Below the pieces are notes generated by a model. That model searched no databases, had not been told where the DNA came from, and was given only the letters and a program-made list of their open reading frames with translations. Below are positions 29,138-38,647 of a stretch of 64,000 nt of DNA, piece by piece (position 1 is the stretch's first letter; every line of letters begins with the position of its first letter). Position numbers and translations under genes: made by a program. The stretch spans positions 496,001 to 560,000 of the forward strand of contig NZ_WOSV01000001.1 of the NCBI RefSeq assembly GCF_011516655.1, given 5' to 3'. The DNA is from Acetobacter thailandicus (GTDB lineage Bacteria; Pseudomonadota; Alphaproteobacteria; Acetobacterales; Acetobacteraceae).

Positions 29138-29959
29138 ATGCAGAAAACGGAGCAGCCGGTCGTGCGTGTTCTCTCCATTGCGGGGAGTGATTCCGGCGGC
29201 GGGGCCGGTATACAGGCTGACATTAAGACCATAACGACCCTGCAGGGCTATGCCATGACGGCGATCACAGCCCTGACCGCACAGAACACGCATGGTGTTG
29301 ATAGTATTTTGCCTGTTCCACCTGAGTTTTTACGGCAGCAGATTCATGCTGTCCTTAATGACCTGGGGACGGATGCTTTTAAAACCGGTATGGTTGGAGG
29401 AGCTGCAGAAATACGCGTGGTGGCTGAAGAGATACAGCATTATGTCTCGCGTTTTCCTGATGTGCCGGTTGTGGTTGACCCTGTTATGGTAGCAAAAGGT
29501 GGTGCAGCACTTCTGGCTGAGGAAGTGCTCGATACGTTACAGAACGTGTTATTACCACAGGCAACAGTTATTACGCCTAATATTCCTGAAGCGATTTGCC
29601 TGGTAAAGCAGGATATCACAACAGTAAACGAGATGCGTCAGGCAGCTCGCAGATTGTATAATGCAACCGGTGCAGCTGTTGTGGTGAAAGGCGGGCACCT
29701 GACAGATGATACACTGGTTGATGTTTTATTTGATGGCGTTAATTTCAGTGAGTTCTCTGATACGCGTATTAATACGCGTCATACACATGGCACAGGCTGT
29801 ACACTGGCCAGTGCGCTGGCAACACGACTGGCACAGGGTTACTCTCTTTTTGACGCTGTTCATCAGGCCAGAGCATATGTCAGGCAAGCTATTGTAATGG
29901 CTCCTGGTTTAGGGGGGGGAGCCGGCCCTTTGTGGCATCAGGTCGCTTTTATGCGATAG
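29138..29959 (+). CDS. thiD: bifunctional hydroxymethylpyrimidine kinase/phosphomethylpyrimidine kinase
   Basis: 273 residues, ribokinase fold. Phosphorylates HMP and HMP-P in thiamine synthesis. Motifs: LSIAGSDSGGGAGIQADIKT at the N-terminus, VVVDPVMVAKGG, VITPNIPEA, and the C-terminal anion hole HTHGTGCTLASALAT. No TPP riboswitch is visible upstream; it follows glmM by 9 bases, so it is expressed with it. The last 11 bases overlap the convergent CtrA-like gene. Confidence 0.95.
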   Translation: MQKTEQPVVRVLSIAGSDSGGGAGIQADIKTITTLQGYAMTAITALTAQNTHGVDSILPVPPEFLRQQIHAVLNDLGTDAFKTGMVGGAAEIRVVAEEIQHYVSRFPDVPVVVDPVMVAKGGAALLAEEVLDTLQNVLLPQATVITPNIPEAICLVKQDITTVNEMRQAARRLYNATGAAVVVKGGHLTDDTLVDVLFDGVNFSEFSDTRINTRHTHGTGCTLASALATRLAQGYSLFDAVHQARAYVRQAIVMAPGLGGGAGPLWHQVAFMR

Positions 29960-30686
29960 CCTGCTGAGCATTTATCGAAGAATATGCAGGGACTGCCCCC
30001 TGTTCGCTTATAGCCATCGGGGTTTTAAGAATATAGCCTCTTCCCCAGATGGTAGTAATAAGTTTTCTGGCACCGGCATCAGCCAGTTTTTTACGAAGTT
30101 TGCAGATAAAGACATCAATTATTTTGATGTCTGGCTGATCTTGTCCATTATAGAGGTTATCGAGAAGAATCTCTTTGGTAAGAGTAATATTTTTACGCAT
30201 CATAAGAAGTTTGAGAGTAGAGAACTCTTTGTTTGTCAGATGAACGGGACGCCCGGATACTGTAACGGTCTGTGAGTTCATATCCATGGTCAGGTCACCA
30301 ATCTGCGTCACAGAACTTGCAAAGCCGCCTGAACGACGCAGAATAGCCTGAATGCGGGCAATAAGCTCATTTATGTCGCATGGCGTTGCAATATAATCAT
30401 CAGCTCCATTAGCAAAAGCTTTTATTTTTGTATGGGGTTTATCGATATCAGATAAAATAATAATCGGGGTTTCCAGCCTTGTTGAGCGTGCTGTGTTAAT
30501 AATATCAAACCCATCCATATCTGGCAGCATCAGCTCAATAATTGCCAGACCATAATTATAGTTACGCATCATTTCGAGTGCATCATGCCCCGATGAGCAC
30601 ACGTCAGTAATGAAGCCAATGCTGTTAAGTTTAGTTACAATTTCTTCCGTAAGAGACTGGTTATCCTGAGCAAAAAGAATGCGCAT
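29949..30686 (-). CDS. CtrA-like OmpR-family response regulator with degenerate receiver
   Basis: 245 residues. The winged-helix DNA-binding half is close to CtrA, the alphaproteobacterial cell-cycle regulator (VHLTNKEFSTLKLLMMRKN, IKIIDVFICKLRKKLADAGA, IWGRGYILKTP). The receiver aligns with CtrA without gaps, but the acidic pocket E-D-D is Q7-D8-N9, the phospho-acceptor D51 is E51 (codon GAG at 30534-30536), and the conserved Lys is T101. S79 is kept. Phosphorylation as in CtrA therefore looks impossible; E51 might mimic the active state. The gene is visibly more A+T-rich than its neighbours and is read from a very A+T-rich upstream region. Paralogue or divergent orthologue cannot be told from the window. 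Confidence 0.85.
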   Translation of the reverse strand: MRILFAQDNQSLTEEIVTKLNSIGFITDVCSSGHDALEMMRNYNYGLAIIELMLPDMDGFDIINTARSTRLETPIIILSDIDKPHTKIKAFANGADDYIATPCDINELIARIQAILRRSGGFASSVTQIGDLTMDMNSQTVTVSGRPVHLTNKEFSTLKLLMMRKNITLTKEILLDNLYNGQDQPDIKIIDVFICKLRKKLADAGARKLITTIWGRGYILKTPMAISEQGAVPAYSSINAQQAIA

Positions 30687-31214
30687 ATTGTTTTCTCCGT
30701 GGAAGGAGCAAAATTACGCCCCTGGGTTGTATTAACAATCTTATAATATACTTTTAGGTGTTTTTATATAAAATAAACACAAATAAAACATTAAATTAAT
30801 TGCATATAAAATAAATATTTTAAGGTTATTTTTATATTTATTGTATTTTATACAATAAAAACAATAGGAAAAAAAATTCTATTATTTTTTAAAATTGATA
30901 TTTTTTATATATACATAAAATATATATGATTATTAAGTATTTAATTATTTTACTTTAATTTGATATTTAATGTTATTTTAATATGATTATTATTTTATTA
31001 AAATAATATCTATTGTACATTTTTCTTTAGATAATTCAGTGGGTTCACATTGTATGTGCGTAGTTAGCAGGGGGTATAATTTTACCTTTGTTATTGGTAA
31101 TATGCTCATTTTAATATTATATTTTAGTAAATTGTGTAATTGCTGTGTGCCTTGCAATATCTTCTTAGATATCAGACCTTAAAACAGAAGACTGTCAGAG
31201 AAAGCGATTGCAGA
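30687..31214. other. 528-base gap, extremely A+T-rich, upstream of the CtrA-like gene and tsaE
   Basis: From about 30740 to 31140 the sequence is nearly all A/T, with long runs such as ATTTTTTATATATACATAAA. No ORF with a ribosome binding site, no RNA gene recognised. An inverted repeat ATTGTAT-TTT-ATACAAT lies at 30840-30856. The region must hold the divergent promoters for the CtrA-like gene and tsaE, but A/T richness makes hexamer matches meaningless. Confidence 0.6.
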
Positions 31215-31685
31215 ATGAGTGCTCAGACTGGCCTTATTACTCTTGGTGATGAAAATGCTACCGGCCGTCTGGCGTGCATTCTGGCTGCTCAGGCACGCCC
31301 AGGCGACGCTCTTTTACTGTCTGGTCCACTCGGCGCCGGAAAAAGTGTGTTCTCCAGAGCGTTTTTGCGGGCTGCCTGCCGTGATGAGGCGCTTGAGGTG
31401 CCGAGTCCTACCTACACTCTTGTTCAGGCCTATCAGGCCCCTGATTATGTTGTGTCGCATTTTGATCTCTGGCGACTGGGGAGCGCTGATGAGCTTGAAG
31501 AGCTCGGCTGGGATGATGCGCGTGAGGGTGTTGTTCTTGTCGAGTGGCCCGATAAGCTTGAAGAGTTTCTGCCAGATAATGCCTTGCATCTGACGTTGTC
31601 TGTTCAGGCTGACGGTACGCGAATGGTGTCTGTGCAGGGGTGGGAAGAGCGTCTTTCTCCAGGCTGGCACAGGGCAGGAGGCTGA
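31215..31685 (+). CDS. tsaE: tRNA threonylcarbamoyladenosine biosynthesis ATPase TsaE
   Basis: 156 residues from the ATG at 31215. Walker A SGPLGAGKSVFSRAF (about 36-50), switch region PSPTYTLVQAY, FDLWRLGSADELEELGWDD and VVLVEWPDK are the family blocks. TsaE works with TsaB and TsaD to make t6A37 in ANN-reading tRNAs. An upstream in-frame reading reaches 31140 inside the A+T-rich gap and does not look like protein. Followed 3 bases later by addB. Confidence 0.93.
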   Translation: MSAQTGLITLGDENATGRLACILAAQARPGDALLLSGPLGAGKSVFSRAFLRAACRDEALEVPSPTYTLVQAYQAPDYVVSHFDLWRLGSADELEELGWDDAREGVVLVEWPDKLEEFLPDNALHLTLSVQADGTRMVSVQGWEERLSPGWHRAGG

Positions 31686-31688
31686 AAC

Positions 31689-34600
31689 ATGGCGCAGGGG
31701 AATGTGTCAGGTCAGGCACGGCTGGCAACGGTTCCGGCGCATCTGCCCTTTCTTGATCAGGTAGCATTACGCTGGTTGCACACTGCGCATTGGGACCCTG
31801 AAAAAATGGGAGAGGGCACTATCGTGCTGCCCGGTCGTCGTGCTGCCCGTGGGCTGACAGAAGCTTTTATGCGTCATATGGACGGCAAGCCGATGCTGCT
31901 GCCACGTATTTTGCCGGTTAGTGCGCTTGATGAGGCAGAACTTGGTTTGTCTGGCGGTGTTGGCGGCGGCGAGGGGCTTCTTCTTCCTCCGGCTGTTGAT
32001 GGCATGACACGTCTTACGGTTCTGACACGTCTTATTTTGCAGGCTGATCAGGCTTTTGGCACCCGCCCGTTGCTTGATCAGGCCTGGCCGCTCGCAAAAG
32101 CCCTGGCCGAGCTGATGGATGAAGCTGAGTGGGCTGATGTTAACCTGACTGAGCGCCTGCCGGATGCCGTGCAGGAGGGTTTTGCTGAGCACTGGCAGAA
32201 GATACTGCAATTTCTCGATATTGTTACGGCTGCCTGGCCTGCATGGTTGCAGGCGCAGGGGGTTATGAACCCGGTTGCCCGTCAGGTTGCTTTGCTGCGT
32301 GCACAGGCGGCATTATGGCGAAAAAAAGCAGCGGCTGATGAGCAGACGCCTTTATGGGCAGCAGGCTTTACAAATATTATGCCCGCAACAGCTGAGGCGT
32401 TGCAGGCTATTCTCGCCAGCCCTCAGGGGTGTGTGGTTGTGTCTGGCCTTGATACAGATATGCCTGATGAAATTTTTGCGACCTTACCTGATAGCCATCC
32501 ACAGGCCGGGCTGAGTTGTCTGCTGAAAGATCTGGAGGTCAGGCGGAGTGATGTGCAGATCTGGCAGGGTGAGGGAGGGTATCCTGAACGAACGCAGACT
32601 CTGGCCCGTGCGCTGTTACCTGCCGCAGCTCTGGAGGACTGGGTTAAGCCTGGACCATCAGCTTTACAGCAGGTTGTTCGTCTTGAAACAGCCGGGCAGC
32701 AGGAGGAAGCAGTCGCTGTCGCCATGATTATGCGTGACGTTGTTGCTCAGCCCGGCAAACGTGCCGCCCTTATCACGCCAGACCGCGCTCTGGCTGCCCG
32801 TGTCGTGACGGAGCTGAGCAGATGGGGTATTCTGGCGGATGACAGTGCCGGGGCGTCTCTTATCGGTACACCGGGCGGCGTGCTTTTGCGTCACATTGCC
32901 CGCCTGGTTGAGAGCCGCTATTCCCCCGTGGCGCTTCTGACACTTCTCAAGCACCCTCTGGTTGCCTGCGGTCTTCCGCCCGGGGTGTGTCGCGCATCGG
33001 CCCGTTTACTCGAGCGTTCTGTGCTGCGCGGGCCCGCACCTCCTCCCGGTTTTGCAGCTTTGCGCCATGCTGTTGAGGTCTCCGTTGCTGACTGGGAGCG
33101 TAAGGAGCAAAAAGCTGGCAAAATCAGTGCCGGTAATGATGCCGACCGTCCCTTTGGTCCCGAACCTCTGCTGAAATTTATGGATCGGCTGGCCCGTTGT
33201 CTTGAACCTGTTATGGCCTGGCCGGACGAAAATGCGGAAGAAACACAGTCTGATGGCCCTGCGCCTGCTCCCTCCTGCGGGTTTAAGGCATCTGTTCCTG
33301 ACCTGCTGACAGCTCTGGTGCAAACAGTGGAGCGTCTGGTCGCAACGGACACGGAGGAGGCCCCTCAGCGTTTGTGGCGCGGAGAGGAAGGAAATCTTCT
33401 GGCGCGTAAGCTCACAGATCTGATTATGGCGAGTGATATTTTGCCGCATCAGCCTCCGGCTGTGCTTGACGGTCTGTTGTGTGCCGTGCTGGCCGAAGAG
33501 CGTGTTGCCAGTCGTTACGGGGGTGACCCTGCAGCGTTGCATCCGCGTGTGTTGATATGGGGTTTGTTTGAAGCGCGTTTGCAAACGGCTGATACAGTCA
33601 TTCTGGGCAGCCTGGTGGAAGGGGTCTGGCCCCCTGTGCCTGATGCCGGCCCGTGGATGAGCCGTCCGATGCGACAAAAAGCTGGCCTGCCTTCACCTGA
33701 GCAGGAAATCGGGCAGGCGGCACATGACTTTTTCTCCTGTGTTGCTGCGGGGGGAGAGGTAATTTTATCCTGTCCCCGGCGGCGTGAAGGTGTGCCGGTT
33801 GTTCCTGCACGCTGGCTCACCAGGCTGAATGCGTTTCTGGCAGGGCGTCAGATGCACCTGCCTTTTCACCCGGCGGCCCGCTGGCTCGAAGCACTTGATC
33901 AGCCCGAAGGTGCTGCTCGCCCTGTGCGTCCACCCGAGCCAAAGCCACCTGTTGCATTGCGCCCGCGTCGTCTGAGTGTGACGGAAATTGAGACATGGAA
34001 CCGTGACCCTTATGCTCTTTATGCCCGCCATGTTCTGAAGCTGGACGTGTTGCCTGAGCTTGAAGAGGCTGCCGATGCTTCAGATTATGGTGTCATTGTG
34101 CATGCTGCTCTTGAGCAATGGTTCAGAAAATATGGGGTATCTTGGCCTGTAAACGCTGAAGCCGGGCTTAAGGCGATTTTTCGTGATGTGTTGTATGCGC
34201 ATATTTTGCGCCCGGCGTTGCGTGCCTGGTGGGAGCCGCGTCTGATGCGTATTGCCTCCTGGGTGGTGCAGGCTGAGGAAGCTCGCCGTGAAGCGGAGGG
34301 GAACCCGCAGCGCATCAGTACAGAGCTGCGTGGTAAGGTTGTCATCCCTGATGCGCCGGCCGGTGCTTTCTCGCTCGTGGGGCGTGCTGATCGTATTGAC
34401 CTTGATGCGCAGGGCCGGGTGCTGGTGAGTGATTATAAAACCGGTACACTTCCAACTAAAAATGAGGTGTTGTCAGGCTGGAGCCCTCAGCTCCCCCTTG
34501 AGGCAGCAATGGTGCTGCGTGGTGGTTTTTCTGGTTTTGCACTGGAAGCTGATAAGGCCTCTCCTGAAATAGGCGGGCTGGTGTACTGGCAGCTGACCGG

Positions 34601-34832
34601 TGGTGCCGAGCCAGGCAAAGAAGTTCTGGTTACAGCCCCTAAAGATGAGTCTCTGACAGATGTTGCTGAGCAGATATGGGAAAAACTGCGTGAGCGCGTT
34701 TTTGCCTATGATGACCCTGAACAGCCTTATCTCTCGCACCCGCACCCGGGTAAGGAACCACGTTTTGCTGATTATGCCCGCCTGGCCAGAGTGCCGGAAT
34801 GGGGGGTTGCCAGCCTGGATGAAGAAGAATGA
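31689..34832 (+). CDS. addB: double-strand break repair protein AddB
   Basis: 1047 residues, alphaproteobacterial AddB type. The N-terminal helicase-like fold starts at GTIVLPGRRAARGLTEAF, where a Walker A lysine is not evident, as expected for an AddB that is not the motor. The C-terminal nuclease domain has LVGRADRIDLDAQGRVLVSD followed by YKTG, then the Gln of SPQLPLEAAM. I do not see the four-cysteine iron-sulfur set found in Bacillus AddB. Acts with AddA to resect DNA ends for RecA. Confidence 0.93.
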   Translation: MAQGNVSGQARLATVPAHLPFLDQVALRWLHTAHWDPEKMGEGTIVLPGRRAARGLTEAFMRHMDGKPMLLPRILPVSALDEAELGLSGGVGGGEGLLLPPAVDGMTRLTVLTRLILQADQAFGTRPLLDQAWPLAKALAELMDEAEWADVNLTERLPDAVQEGFAEHWQKILQFLDIVTAAWPAWLQAQGVMNPVARQVALLRAQAALWRKKAAADEQTPLWAAGFTNIMPATAEALQAILASPQGCVVVSGLDTDMPDEIFATLPDSHPQAGLSCLLKDLEVRRSDVQIWQGEGGYPERTQTLARALLPAAALEDWVKPGPSALQQVVRLETAGQQEEAVAVAMIMRDVVAQPGKRAALITPDRALAARVVTELSRWGILADDSAGASLIGTPGGVLLRHIARLVESRYSPVALLTLLKHPLVACGLPPGVCRASARLLERSVLRGPAPPPGFAALRHAVEVSVADWERKEQKAGKISAGNDADRPFGPEPLLKFMDRLARCLEPVMAWPDENAEETQSDGPAPAPSCGFKASVPDLLTALVQTVERLVATDTEEAPQRLWRGEEGNLLARKLTDLIMASDILPHQPPAVLDGLLCAVLAEERVASRYGGDPAALHPRVLIWGLFEARLQTADTVILGSLVEGVWPPVPDAGPWMSRPMRQKAGLPSPEQEIGQAAHDFFSCVAAGGEVILSCPRRREGVPVVPARWLTRLNAFLAGRQMHLPFHPAARWLEALDQPEGAARPVRPPEPKPPVALRPRRLSVTEIETWNRDPYALYARHVLKLDVLPELEEAADASDYGVIVHAALEQWFRKYGVSWPVNAEAGLKAIFRDVLYAHILRPALRAWWEPRLMRIASWVVQAEEARREAEGNPQRISTELRGKVVIPDAPAGAFSLVGRADRIDLDAQGRVLVSDYKTGTLPTKNEVLSGWSPQLPLEAAMVLRGGFSGFALEADKASPEIGGLVYWQLTGGAEPGKEVLVTAPKDESLTDVAEQIWEKLRERVFAYDDPEQPYLSHPHPGKEPRFADYARLARVPEWGVASLDEEE

Positions 34833-37800
34833 GTGGCTCTTATAGTATCGCAGAGGTTATCGCTCAGGCAAATGCCCAGCAGGGGCTGGCCTCTGACCCG
34901 GCGGCTTCAGTCTTTGTGTCTGCTTCTGCAGGGAGTGGTAAAACAAAACTACTGATCGACCGCCTGTTGCGTCTCATGTTGCCGCGCGAGCTGGAGACTG
35001 GTGAGATCGTACCTGGTAGCCCTCCTGCCCGTATTTTGTGTCTGACTTTCACCAGGGCTGCTGCGGCTGAAATGGCTATTCGTCTGCAGCATCGTCTCGG
35101 GCAGTGGGTTACGTATTCTGACGAGGCTCTTAATAAAGACCTTGCCGCTCTTTTTGTGCCGTGCACACAGCAGACACGTCAGCAGGCCCGTGCGTTATTT
35201 GCTGAGGTGCTTGATCTGCCTGGTGGAATGCGCATTGGCACCATTCATGCGTTTTGCCAGTCGCTGCTCAGGTCGTTTCCGCTCGAAGCCGCGATGAACC
35301 CTTACTTTACCGTCCTGGAGGAGACTGATGCCGCCCTGGCGCTGAACGGATGTGTGGAAACTGTGCTGAGTGGACAGAATACCGCCCTGCTTGCCCCGCT
35401 GGCCGGAATTATGCGCGCAACAGATTTTGTCGGGCTGGCAGCGTCTTTACGCCGGGATGAAAAAAGCAAAAATCTTTTTCAGTGGGTCTCAAAAAACCCT
35501 GACGGTATCCGGTCTGTTTTTGCACGGGTTTTGCGGCTGCCGCCTGAGGCTGTGCAGGGCTCTGATACCGATCAGCTGGAAAAAGCCTGCACCGGTTTTG
35601 CCGGTGAAGAAAACCTGCGCTCTTTTCTTGGTGTTTTGTCTGAGGAGGGTACAGAGGCTGTCAGACGTAATACTGTGCAGCTGCTTGACTGGCTTTCACT
35701 TTCTGCCAGGCAGAGGGCAGAGCAGTGGGATGTATGGCGTAATGGTTTTCTGACCAGGCAAAATAAGCCGCGTAGTACCGGGCTGATTACGAAAAAGCTG
35801 AGTGAAAAATATCCGCAGCAGGCTGAATATCTGTTGCGCGAGGCAGAGCGTATCCTCGCTGTTGATGATGTTATGCTCGGCCGTGAGCTGGTGTCGCTGG
35901 GGGCGGCTCTCGTGCAGATGGTCGCTCCGGTTTCTGCCCTTTATACCGAGCGTAAAACCCGTCGTGGACTGGTTGAATATGAAGACCTGATTCATAACAC
36001 ATTGCAGTTGCTGCGTGAGCCCGGCGCCGCATGGGTTATGTATAAGCTTGATGGTGGTATCGACCATCTTTTGCTTGATGAGGTGCAGGACACCTCAGCT
36101 GAGCAATGGCGTATAGCCGGTGATCTGACAGAGGAGTTTTTTGCAGGTCAGGGCGCGCGTGAGGAGGAGGCTGGCCCGCGTACCGTGTTTGCCGTGGGGG
36201 ATTATAAACAGTCAATTTATGGGTTTCAGGGGGCTGACCCCGAATCTTTTCGTACTTGGCGTGAGCGGTTTCAGCAGCGGGCTGAAGGAGCAGGACAAAC
36301 CTGGTATGACCCGGCACTGACGGTTTCTTTTCGTTCAACCTTGCCGGTATTAAAGCTGGTTGACGCTGTTTTTTCTGTGCCAGAGGCTGCTCGTGGCGTG
36401 GTTGATGAAGGTGCGCCTCCCATGCAGCATCTGAGCGCCCGGGTGGGGCAGCCCGGGCGTGTGGAGTTATGGCCGCTGACTGAATCCGTGCGTGAAGATG
36501 AGGATGAGGTCACCACCCCCTGGGATAAGGTGGACAGAAATACGACACGCCAGAATGCCCGGCAGAAGCTGGCTGATACCCTGGCTCGTCATATTGCTCA
36601 TGAGCTGGCATCTCCCCCCGCGCCAGGTGAAGAACCTCTGACACCAGGGGATATTCTTATTCTTGTCCCGCGTCGTTCGCCTTTTGTGACAGCACTGATC
36701 CGCGCACTGAAAATTCAGAATATTCCGGTCATGACCCTGGTGAGTACAGGACTGGCTGATCAGCTGGCGGTGCAGGACCTTGTTGCGCTGTGTTCGGCGC
36801 TGCTTTTGCCGCAGGATGATCTGACGCTGGCATGTGTGCTGACATCTCCTCTTGGCGGTGTGTCAGATGACAGCCTGATGGCTCTGGCTACCGGGCGTAA
36901 ACCGGGGGAGCCTTTATGGTCTGCCCTGCGTGAGCGCCATGCGCAAAGACCAGACTGGTCACGGGCATGGGCGTTACTCGACAGCCTTTTTCACCGGGTT
37001 GATTATCTGACACCGCATGAGCTGCTGTCTGAAGCGCTCGGTCGTGGCGGAGGGCGGGCGCGTCTGCTTGCACGCCTGGGGCCTGAAGCGGCTGAAGCGA
37101 TTGACGAGCTGCTCTCTGCGGCCCTGCGTTATCAGGAGATGCACCCGCCGTCCTTACAGGGCTTTGTGTTCTGGATTCAGAATTCGCAGGAGAGTGTTAA
37201 GCGCATTGCTGAGGCCGGTAGTCAGTCTGTCAGGGTAATGACGGCACATGGTGCGAAAGGGTTACAGGCGCGCCTGGTGATTTTGCCTGATACTGTGAGT
37301 AAGCCACGTTATGAAGAGCGGGTTTTGTGGAGCAAAGACAAGCAGACAGGTGTCGATGTGCCGCTTTATGTGCCGCGTAGTGCTCTCTCTACAACTGTGA
37401 CTCGGTCATTGCGCGCCCGTGCTCAGGCTAAGGCCATTGAGGAATATAACCGCCTTTTATATGTGGCACTGACCCGTGCGGCTGAGAGGCTGATTGTCTG
37501 TGGCTGGATGCCAGCACATTCCGTCCCTGCTGAAAGCTGGTATGAGCGGTGTCGCCAGGGGTTTGAAGCTGCCGGAGCCATTTCTCTCCCCTGTGAATCA
37601 GGCGACCAGGGCGGTGAAATGCTTGTGATAGAAGAGAGCAGTGCAAAGGGTCAGGAAGACTCTTTAGCTGTCGTTTCCGTTCCCCCCTCTCTGCCGCATA
37701 AAGCTGAGGCTCCGGTTTTGCCTGGCTGGATGGGCAGTGCCCCTGACTGGAAGCCAGTTTTGCCTGAGGCTGAGTCAGCTTTGTCACGACCATTAGCTCC

Positions 37801-38395
37801 CAGCCGTCCTGATGATGTCATGCTGGGGCCGTTGCCCGCGACAACCTCGCCTCTGGATATCACTGGTATTACTCCCGCACAGGCGCGTGAGGCTGCTTTT
37901 GCCCGTGGGCGATTAGTACATTCTTTACTGCAGTATCTGCCTGAGCATCCGCAGGAGCAGTGGATGGCTCTGGCAATGAAATGGCTGAAGCGTCCTGTTG
38001 CAGCCGGCGGGCAGCCGGATGAGGCCGATACGCTTGCTCGTCAGGTGATAGAGGTGCTGTCTATGCCTGAGCTTGCCCCTTTATTTTCCGGGCAGGCCCG
38101 TGTTGAGCAGAGGCTTGCCGGTGTGGCCGGTGGTCAGGTGATTGTAGGGCAGGTAGACCGGATGTGTGTCTTGCCTGACCGTGTTTTGCTGTGTGATTTT
38201 AAAAGTGGCCGGCATGTTCCACGTTCTGTTTCAGCGGTGCCTGTGTTGTATCTGCGGCAGATGGCAGCTTACCGGCTTTTGTTGCAGGGGCTTTACCCTG
38301 ACCGGCCGGTGACCTGTGTCCTGGTCTGGACAGAAGGTCCGCGTGCTGATGTTCTGCCAGACGAACTACTTGATGAGAATATTATTTATAAGTAA
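34829..38395 (+). CDS. addA: double-strand break repair helicase-nuclease AddA
   Basis: 1188 residues, UvrD-type helicase. Overlaps addB by ATGA at 34829-34832. Walker A VSASAGSGKTKLLIDRLL (about 30-47), motif Ia LCLTFTRAAAAEMA, Walker B LLLDEVQDTSAEQW, motif III AVGDYKQSIYGFQGADPESF, motif V VMTAHGAKGLQARLV and motif VI NRLLYVALTRAAERLIV. The C-terminal PDDEXK nuclease has GQVDRMCVLPDRVLLCDFKSG. With AddB it replaces RecBCD. The longest gene in the window. Confidence 0.96.
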   Translation: MSGSYSIAEVIAQANAQQGLASDPAASVFVSASAGSGKTKLLIDRLLRLMLPRELETGEIVPGSPPARILCLTFTRAAAAEMAIRLQHRLGQWVTYSDEALNKDLAALFVPCTQQTRQQARALFAEVLDLPGGMRIGTIHAFCQSLLRSFPLEAAMNPYFTVLEETDAALALNGCVETVLSGQNTALLAPLAGIMRATDFVGLAASLRRDEKSKNLFQWVSKNPDGIRSVFARVLRLPPEAVQGSDTDQLEKACTGFAGEENLRSFLGVLSEEGTEAVRRNTVQLLDWLSLSARQRAEQWDVWRNGFLTRQNKPRSTGLITKKLSEKYPQQAEYLLREAERILAVDDVMLGRELVSLGAALVQMVAPVSALYTERKTRRGLVEYEDLIHNTLQLLREPGAAWVMYKLDGGIDHLLLDEVQDTSAEQWRIAGDLTEEFFAGQGAREEEAGPRTVFAVGDYKQSIYGFQGADPESFRTWRERFQQRAEGAGQTWYDPALTVSFRSTLPVLKLVDAVFSVPEAARGVVDEGAPPMQHLSARVGQPGRVELWPLTESVREDEDEVTTPWDKVDRNTTRQNARQKLADTLARHIAHELASPPAPGEEPLTPGDILILVPRRSPFVTALIRALKIQNIPVMTLVSTGLADQLAVQDLVALCSALLLPQDDLTLACVLTSPLGGVSDDSLMALATGRKPGEPLWSALRERHAQRPDWSRAWALLDSLFHRVDYLTPHELLSEALGRGGGRARLLARLGPEAAEAIDELLSAALRYQEMHPPSLQGFVFWIQNSQESVKRIAEAGSQSVRVMTAHGAKGLQARLVILPDTVSKPRYEERVLWSKDKQTGVDVPLYVPRSALSTTVTRSLRARAQAKAIEEYNRLLYVALTRAAERLIVCGWMPAHSVPAESWYERCRQGFEAAGAISLPCESGDQGGEMLVIEESSAKGQEDSLAVVSVPPSLPHKAEAPVLPGWMGSAPDWKPVLPEAESALSRPLAPSRPDDVMLGPLPATTSPLDITGITPAQAREAAFARGRLVHSLLQYLPEHPQEQWMALAMKWLKRPVAAGGQPDEADTLARQVIEVLSMPELAPLFSGQARVEQRLAGVAGGQVIVGQVDRMCVLPDRVLLCDFKSGRHVPRSVSAVPVLYLRQMAAYRLLLQGLYPDRPVTCVLVWTEGPRADVLPDELLDENIIYK

Positions 38396-38542
38396 AATTT
38401 TTTATAACGAATTGCGGGATTAAATTTTATTTTATAGTGTGGGATGTTATTATTTGAATAGTTATTTTCTTTTATAATTTTCGCAGGACTGCATGGAAGT
38501 ATTTTATTTTTCTGGCGGAAGTGTGTGCGGGACGTGAGCACC

Positions 38543-38571
38543 TTGAACCTTGCCTTAAGCATCCCTAGTGT
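38543..38571 (+). promoter_or_regulatory. weak candidate promoter for trxA
   Basis: TTGAAC (38543-38548) and TAGTGT (38566-38571) are 17 bases apart, 77 bases before the trxA start, in the 252-base gap after addA whose first half is A+T-rich. The overlapping CTTGAA with a downstream CCCTAG could instead be a poor sigma32-type site. Low confidence. Confidence 0.25.
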
Positions 38572-38647
38572 TAATGAGATGTGAAACTGAAAGTTCAGAA
38601 TGCTCTGTCTTTTACAGGGCATGGGCGGGGACATACGGGAGAAGATT

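Noticed and set aside
30687-31140. CtrA-type TTAA-N7-TTAA sites or a replication origin in the A+T-rich gap
   Set aside because: TTAA pairs occur by chance at this base composition, none is accompanied by a conserved extension, and no DnaA-box cluster or replication gene is present.
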